Assembly: GCA_938004075.1 (NCBI GenBank)
Contig: CALKWP010000163.1
Coordinates: forward strand, 1 to 9,085
Direction of reading: 5' to 3'
Origin: an uncultured Methanomassiliicoccales archaeon
Lineage (GTDB): Archaea; Thermoplasmatota; Thermoplasmata; SG8-5
Length of the DNA stretch: 9,085 nt
Shown: piece after piece, positions 5,847 to 9,085 of the stretch
Layout: each line of letters opens with the position of its first letter
Position numbering within the stretch: position 1 is the first letter of the stretch
Translations under genes and position numbers: made by a program
Notes under the pieces: model-generated
What the model was told of the DNA's origin: nothing
The model's database searches: none
The model's input: the letters and a program-made list of their open reading frames with translations, nothing else

Positions 5847-6071
5847 TTAATAGTCCTTAAAAATGGGGACAGATTGTTCTTCAATTGCTTGGCGGAGATA
5901 TTGGCATAAATCAAGGGCTTCCTCATAAGCATCGAGAAGGGCGTCCCGCCCATTATCTGCTTGAAGCGGGACACCATAACGTCTAATACCTTCTTCTTTA
6001 CGTTTTTTCATATCCTCAATTACTAAATCTGTAATATGAGGATTGTTATTTGGAATAGGCTTATTCTGCAT
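5847..6071 (-). CDS. Small all-helical phage protein, possibly MazG-like (74 aa)
   Basis: The start ATG overlaps the previous stop as TAATG. The sequence N-P-H-I-x-D-L-V, RYG-x-PLQ-x-x-NGRDAL and DAYEEALDLCQYLRQA is a well-conserved phage pattern (residues about 10-61). The helix with EExxLD resembles one half of the metal-binding EExxD signature of MazG-type nucleotide pyrophosphohydrolases, and relatives are sometimes annotated as nucleotide diphosphohydrolases. Only one such motif is present and the protein is short, so either it works as an oligomer or the resemblance is superficial. Its position just upstream of thyX fits a role in nucleotide pools (inference). Confidence 0.78.
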   Translation of the reverse strand: MQNKPIPNNNPHITDLVIEDMKKRKEEGIRRYGVPLQADNGRDALLDAYEEALDLCQYLRQAIEEQSVPIFKDY

Positions 6072-6316
6072 TAGTGTGTTTTCCGTTTAAATCCACGATC
6101 TTCTAACATACTGGAGAAAGCTTTATGCAATGCGGCGCGCTCTTCTTTCGGAACTTGATTGAAATAACCAAGAACTAGATAGCTCCCCTTATCTGTAATA
6201 CTTCCTTTATTAAAATGCTGCTCAACAATATTAGTCATGAGAACAGCACGATTACGAGTGCGGAGACTATTATCTTCAATCTCATTGAACAAGGAATATC
6301 CCTTAAAATTATCCAT
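6071..6316 (-). CDS. Conserved phage hypothetical protein (81 aa)
   Basis: The start ATG 6316 overlaps the stop of the HNH gene (ATGGATAA) and has AAAGGAAG about 8 bases upstream inside that gene; the frame is open further upstream to 6415 but without a binding site. The protein reads FNEIEDNSLRTRNRAVLMTNI, then ITDKGSYLVLGYF-x-x-VPKEERA and a basic end (RGFKRKTH). The EDxxLRxRNRAVxxxNI ... KGxxxLGYFxxxPxxER arrangement recalls small proteins found beside replication genes in other podoviruses; no function is known to me. It is predicted soluble, mostly helical and basic at the C-terminus, which would suit contact with nucleic acid, but that is a guess. Confidence 0.78.
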   Translation of the reverse strand: MDNFKGYSLFNEIEDNSLRTRNRAVLMTNIVEQHFNKGSITDKGSYLVLGYFNQVPKEERAALHKAFSSMLEDRGFKRKTH

Positions 6317-6680
6317 TATATTTCTTCCTTTTCGCTCTCTCAGCGGTAGATTTAACTGAGTGGCAAGTACGGCATAGTACTTGAAACCCCTCTTCTTCAC
6401 AAAACATACGCTCAATTACTTCTCCCCATGTAGTGAAACCAGTTACAGGGACTACAGGGTTTATATGATCTACTTCTACTTCAGATGTCGGGAACAATCC
6501 CCTACATTGAGCGCATGTGTAATGTTTAGACATCCTGTTTGTCTTTATATTCTTCTTATTACATGTGTAAGCTTTCTTGAGAGCACCGAATTTAGGCGGC
6601 CATCTCCTACTAGCCGCCCTAAGGGCACTCTTTATGAAGCTATTGAATCTAGCTTCTGTCCATTGCCCATTATTCCTCAT
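6309..6680 (-). CDS. HNH endonuclease of the phage replication module (123 aa)
   Basis: A zinc-structured HNH nuclease. CAQC (residues ~55-58) and CRTCH (~102-106) are the two metal-binding pairs; between them VEVDHINPVVP supplies the catalytic D-H, then GFTTWGEVIERMF and EEGFQVLCRTCHSVKSTAE complete the fold. This family is common in T7-like and related phages beside exonuclease and polymerase genes. It may serve as a structure-specific or host-DNA-degrading nuclease in the slot that endonuclease I fills in T7 (inference), rather than as a homing enzyme. The N-terminal ~50 residues are basic (RAASRRWPPKFGALKKAY), suiting DNA binding. I chose ATG 6680, which overlaps the previous small gene by 11 bases and has AAAGAAG upstream; an in-frame ATG at 6698 is possible. 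Confidence 0.85.
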   Translation of the reverse strand: MRNNGQWTEARFNSFIKSALRAASRRWPPKFGALKKAYTCNKKNIKTNRMSKHYTCAQCRGLFPTSEVEVDHINPVVPVTGFTTWGEVIERMFCEEEGFQVLCRTCHSVKSTAERAKRKKYNG

Positions 6681-6789
6681 CTTCTTTATCATTATCAATT
6701 AACACTGGAATAATTTCTCCATCAACAATCAATTCGTATTGATGGGAGATTTCTTCCACAGGTTTAGTGTTTCTCCACCATTCAAACAT
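6670..6789 (-). CDS. Small acidic phage peptide (39 aa)
   Basis: A short gene fitted exactly between its neighbours: ATG 6789 overlaps the exonuclease stop as TAATG and the TAA at 6672-6670 overlaps the HNH gene start by 11 bases. It reads MFEWWRNTKPVEEISHQYEL at first, then a probable beta-hairpin (LIVDGEIIPVLI) and an acidic tail (DNDKEDEE). No family recognised. Its junctions match the coupling style of the rest of the module and no other frame occupies the gap, so I believe it is translated. Confidence 0.65.
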   Translation of the reverse strand: MFEWWRNTKPVEEISHQYELIVDGEIIPVLIDNDKEDEE

Positions 6790-7559
6790 TAAATTCTCCA
6801 CATAATTGGTGTACCATCTTCATTAAGTTCTCTCACCAGCCATAGTAATTGACCTTGCTCAAGGAGCATCTCTCCCCAACTATCCCCGTAAACGGCCTTA
6901 TAAGCCTCTATAACAGCTTTTAAACCCTCTTCATAGGTGGAGGTAGCTTGAAGGATTTTAAACGCCTTAGAAGGACCATATCCCACGATTCCTGGAATAT
7001 TATCTACGGTATCCCCCATGATACACTGGGCTAAGAAGAATTTATCCCCTACACCCTCTAGTTTCTTACCTCTCATCCATATCCTACCATACCCCTCCAC
7101 ATATTCAGGCCCAAAGCTGGGTTGATTACCAAGTTCCCATGAGTAATACCAACCCGGAACTTGCCGGAGGTCTTTATCTCTTGAACAGATAATGGTTGGC
7201 AGGGGAGACTTACATTGCATAATAGACATTAAGTCATCAGCTTCTATTCCATCAGAAATCATACATTCATATTGATTCTGTAGATAGGCTTTAATGTTAT
7301 AATAGTGATAAGGTTTAGTGTCTTTACGCGTTCCTTTATAAGGCTTAGTCTTAGCAAGTTCTATGCGGAAGTTAGAAGGGCCAGAGAAGAAGATGATTGG
7401 AGGGGTAGTACCCCCCGCCAGTGCGCATATATTCTTAATACGCTCATCTACCAATTCTGATACATAGTCAAATGAAGGTATTCCTTCCCCTTGCCAACCT
7501 GTCTCCGCTGCAAACCCGCACTCATAGAGGATTATATCCCCATCTAAATAGGGAGTCAC
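6789..7559 (-). CDS. Phage 5'-3' exonuclease, T7 gp6 / FEN-type (256 aa)
   Basis: A flap-endonuclease-superfamily exonuclease for primer removal, recombination and possibly host DNA breakdown. Acidic metal ligands appear in order: LDGD near the N-terminus (Asp6, Asp8), the arch-side YKGTRK at ~74-79, GIEADDLM at ~104-111, SRDKDLRQ at ~127-134, then MGDTVDNIPG and GYGPSKA at ~181-199, the helix-3-turn-helix DNA-binding element. T7 gp6 occupies an equivalent position near the polymerase. The most likely start is GTG 7559, which overlaps the SSB stop as GTGA; a TTG three bases upstream is less plausible. The length is somewhat shorter than T7 gp6, mainly at the C-terminus. Confidence 0.92.
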   Translation of the reverse strand: MTPYLDGDIILYECGFAAETGWQGEGIPSFDYVSELVDERIKNICALAGGTTPPIIFFSGPSNFRIELAKTKPYKGTRKDTKPYHYYNIKAYLQNQYECMISDGIEADDLMSIMQCKSPLPTIICSRDKDLRQVPGWYYSWELGNQPSFGPEYVEGYGRIWMRGKKLEGVGDKFFLAQCIMGDTVDNIPGIVGYGPSKAFKILQATSTYEEGLKAVIEAYKAVYGDSWGEMLLEQGQLLWLVRELNEDGTPIMWRI

Positions 7560-8185
7560 CAAGGGACATCTTCTTCTGAGGGTTCATCATCTGCTGTAAC
7601 ACCCTCAATAAGAGAATGCAACTTACTCCCTCGATAATTTAGATTACCTTTAATCTTCTCTCGAACCCACTCTGGCAGGCTGCCGAAGATTTCCATATCA
7701 GGGTTGGACAAGTCAAACACTTTAGGTGGATTAACAAGTTCAGGACACTTCTCTGCATCTTTAGGACGCATTACAGATACACCACCTACATTCTCATAAT
7801 CGCCATTACGAACTAATGCCACCATAACCGGGGAGTTAATACATTTAGAGAAATCCCCTTCGTACAATCCATCAGGATCGAATACGTTATAACGCTTAGT
7901 GGATTTAGCAAGTTCACTTGAAAGTGAACGAAGCGGAATAGTTTCAGATAGCCAACGAGGCTTGTCTTCACGATCTTTACCGTTTTCATCTTTCAGGAAT
8001 TCATCTACAAATTCATACGTGAGCATTACTTCTTGCGCAGGAGGCTTATCTTGTCCTTGATAGGCACGTTGAGGCTGAAGGCCCATATCAATCACTTGTA
8101 CCAACCGAGCAGGATAGTTACCAGCTTCAAGTTTCTCTTGTTCCACTTTAGACGTGTTATTCCCTTTAGGCGCTTTCAAACCCAT
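7556..8185 (-). CDS. Probable phage single-stranded DNA-binding protein (209 aa)
   Basis: The start ATG 8185 is preceded by AAAGGGGAA with about 6 bases spacing. The N-terminal part is basic (GLKAPKGNNTSKVEQEK), followed by a probable OB-like beta-rich core (NYPARLVQVIDMGLQPQ ... EVMLTYEFVDEF). The last 11 residues, DDEPSEEDVPW, form an acidic tail ending in an aromatic residue, the hallmark of SSB proteins (E. coli DDDIPF, T7 gp2.5 ending in Phe), used to recruit polymerase and other partners. It sits between the DNA polymerase and 5' exonuclease genes, where gp2.5-like proteins belong. Assignment as SSB rests on tail, size and context; direct homology to gp2.5 cannot be shown by eye. A DUF669-like replication accessory protein is the main alternative. 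Confidence 0.72.
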   Translation of the reverse strand: MGLKAPKGNNTSKVEQEKLEAGNYPARLVQVIDMGLQPQRAYQGQDKPPAQEVMLTYEFVDEFLKDENGKDREDKPRWLSETIPLRSLSSELAKSTKRYNVFDPDGLYEGDFSKCINSPVMVALVRNGDYENVGGVSVMRPKDAEKCPELVNPPKVFDLSNPDMEIFGSLPEWVREKIKGNLNYRGSKLHSLIEGVTADDEPSEEDVPW

Positions 8186-8187
8186 AT

Positions 8188-8334
8188 TTATTCCCCTTTA
8201 TAGCTACTAACAAAACTCTCACACAAACGCTCAAGTTCTTCGTACAGATACGTAACATTATCATATTTGATATTTAGAGCATCATACTCTTCTTTAAGCC
8301 GGTCGTATTCATATTTCCAATCTACATCATCCAT
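8188..8334 (-). CDS. Small coiled-coil peptide (48 aa)
   Basis: ATG 8334 overlaps the previous stop by 8 bases (ATGGATGA) and the gene ends TAA 8190-8188, two bases before the SSB start, with the SSB ribosome binding site AAAGGGGAA in its last codons. The peptide is one predicted helix rich in Glu, Lys, Tyr and Leu with heptad-like spacing (YEYDRLKEEYDALNIKYDNV, then LYEELERLCES), so it may dimerise. No family recognised. Position between polymerase and SSB suggests a replication accessory, but this is only context. Confidence 0.68.
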   Translation of the reverse strand: MDDVDWKYEYDRLKEEYDALNIKYDNVTYLYEELERLCESFVSSYKGE

Positions 8335-8512
8335 TTAAAACCTCCATAATATAATTATGTTCCTCATTTACTCTTATAATGTCCCCTTCTCTGAGGAGAA
8401 GATGAACCCAAGACCTTTTACCAGAAGAATCGGGTTCAACTGTTACAATATAATTTATATTAATAAATATAGGTGCTTCAGTGTTAGATAAAGTTAGTTT
8501 AATGAATTTCAT
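8327..8512 (-). CDS. Small FlbD-like beta protein (61 aa)
   Basis: ATG 8512 overlaps the end of the DNA polymerase gene by 14 bases, with GGAAG about 9 bases upstream; an in-frame ATG at 8545 lies deeper inside the polymerase gene and is less likely. The sequence alternates hydrophobic strands: FIKLTLSN, IFININYIVTVEPDSSG, VHLLLREGDIIRVNEE and a final short helix. This I-K-L-T ... I-N ... I-x-x-V-E-P ... V-x-L ... G-x-x-I-x-V pattern resembles the FlbD family of small beta-barrel proteins, widely found in bacteria and phages with mostly unknown function. Here it is probably a small phage accessory protein; a flagellar role is not implied. Confidence 0.72.
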   Translation of the reverse strand: MKFIKLTLSNTEAPIFININYIVTVEPDSSGKRSWVHLLLREGDIIRVNEEHNYIMEVLNG

Positions 8513-9085
8513 ACCAATTTCTTCCAATCTTACTATCTCCCACATGAGGACAAGAAATGTTATAAAAGTTTCCTGCCCAAGCTATAGCATCTTCTGCTTC
8601 CTTAGCTACTATGTCAGCAATATCTTCATCACATTCACAAGTAAATTCATCATGCATCCACATAATTACACTCCATTGCCTTCCATATTCATATCCTAGT
8701 TTAAACATACGTTGATGGAAACGACAATAGGCAGCGGACATCATAATACTTTCATCACTCTGTAATAAATACACTAGAAGTTGATGCTCAAATGGAACCA
8801 ATATAGGGCGTCCGTCGAGCCCTGTAATGTATCCATTGTAATACTCCATCTTATTCCATTTAGTATTATATCGTCTTTTAGCCGTCATCCTCCATTCTTT
8901 AGTGAGGCTATCCATAAGTTCCCCAAGTCCGTCAAGACCCTTGTAGAGCTTATCTCTGAGGTCAGCTCCTGCCCCAATAGGTTTTCTAGCCGTTTTAGCA
9001 AGTTTAGTATCTCCACCACCGAACAACAGGCAGTACATGACGTTCTTTGCAATGTCTCTGGATTCAAGCTCTCCAATCTTTGCCG
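8499..9085 (-). CDS. DNA polymerase, family A (T7 gp5-like), C-terminal 194 residues
   Basis: The frame is open to the window edge, so the N-terminal part lies outside. Visible motif B (O helix) reads RDIAKNVMY followed by CLLFGGGD: Arg, Lys and Tyr align with T7 gp5 Arg518, Lys522 and Tyr526 (T7: RDNAKTFIY then GFLYGAGD). Motif C is WMHDEF (T7 WVHDEI), with the catalytic Asp at about visible residue 145. GYITGLDGRPILV matches T7 WIKGLDGRKVHV, and the last residues GRNWYEIH match T7 GPNWAICH. This is the replicative polymerase of the phage. Having Tyr at the 526 position is typical of T7-like enzymes and lowers discrimination against dideoxynucleotides in T7. Two SSB/exonuclease-type partners lie downstream in the same module. 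Confidence 0.95.
   Translation of the reverse strand, partial: AKIGELESRDIAKNVMYCLLFGGGDTKLAKTARKPIGAGADLRDKLYKGLDGLGELMDSLTKEWRMTAKRRYNTKWNKMEYYNGYITGLDGRPILVPFEHQLLVYLLQSDESIMMSAAYCRFHQRMFKLGYEYGRQWSVIMWMHDEFTCECDEDIADIVAKEAEDAIAWAGNFYNISCPHVGDSKIGRNWYEIH

Noticed and set aside
867..9085. Phage or host promoters in the minus-strand module
   Set aside because: Genes overlap and I could not find a repeated promoter-like sequence or convincing -35/-10 pair; transcription probably enters from beyond the right edge.
1..9085. tRNA genes, CRISPR arrays, attachment sites or insertion sequences
   Set aside because: No cloverleaf, spaced direct repeats, integrase or transposase was seen on either strand.

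Overview
The window is a stretch of a lytic, tailed bacteriophage genome, probably from a phage of a Gram-negative bacterium. The evidence is the T7-type family A DNA polymerase at the right edge, a run of phage replication and nucleotide-metabolism genes packed with almost no spacers, and the end of a tail-fibre-like gene at the left edge. A coenzyme-B12-dependent (class II) ribonucleotide reductase together with ThyX resembles the cobavirus/SIO1-like marine podoviruses. That placement rests on gene content alone and is tentative. No integrase, repressor, tRNA or CRISPR array was seen.

Layout. Bases 1-821 read on the plus strand: the C-terminal end of a GC-rich tail or receptor-binding protein with three WDG repeats, then a small AT-rich membrane-protein gene. 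A strong bidirectional terminator at 828-864 separates these from everything else. Bases 867-9085 read on the minus strand as one long module. In transcription order (right to left) it holds: DNA polymerase C-terminus (8499-9085), a 61-residue FlbD-like protein, a 48-residue coiled-coil peptide, a probable ssDNA-binding protein, a 5'-3' exonuclease, a 39-residue acidic peptide, an HNH nuclease, three small phage proteins, thyX, a calcineurin-like phosphoesterase, a two-helix membrane protein, a Cys/His-rich small protein, a decayed HNH homing-endonuclease relic, nrdJ interrupted by an intron, and a downstream HNH homing endonuclease. Most neighbours overlap by 1-14 bases, so the module probably relies on translational coupling. 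No gene-free gap exceeds 50 bases.

The main finding is the architecture of nrdJ. It is split into two exons (3651-2850 and 2082-1262) by a 767-base group I intron carrying a LAGLIDADG endonuclease gene. Joining after U2850 and before G2082 gives a 540-residue class II reductase in perfect frame. The junction lies inside the codon of the substrate-reducing cysteine (Cys268, counterpart of E. coli NrdA Cys462). A P1 helix with the diagnostic U-G wobble, a 9-bp P2 hairpin capped by a GNRA tetraloop, and a terminal G support a group I intron. One endonuclease relic lies upstream of nrdJ and one intact NUMOD4/HNH-type endonuclease overlaps its end, so nrdJ looks like a hotspot for homing elements.

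Functionally, NrdJ (dNTP synthesis) and ThyX (dTMP synthesis), possibly helped by a small MazG-like protein, would feed precursors to the T7-like polymerase. The SSB, 5' exonuclease and HNH nuclease would act in replication, primer removal, recombination and host DNA breakdown.
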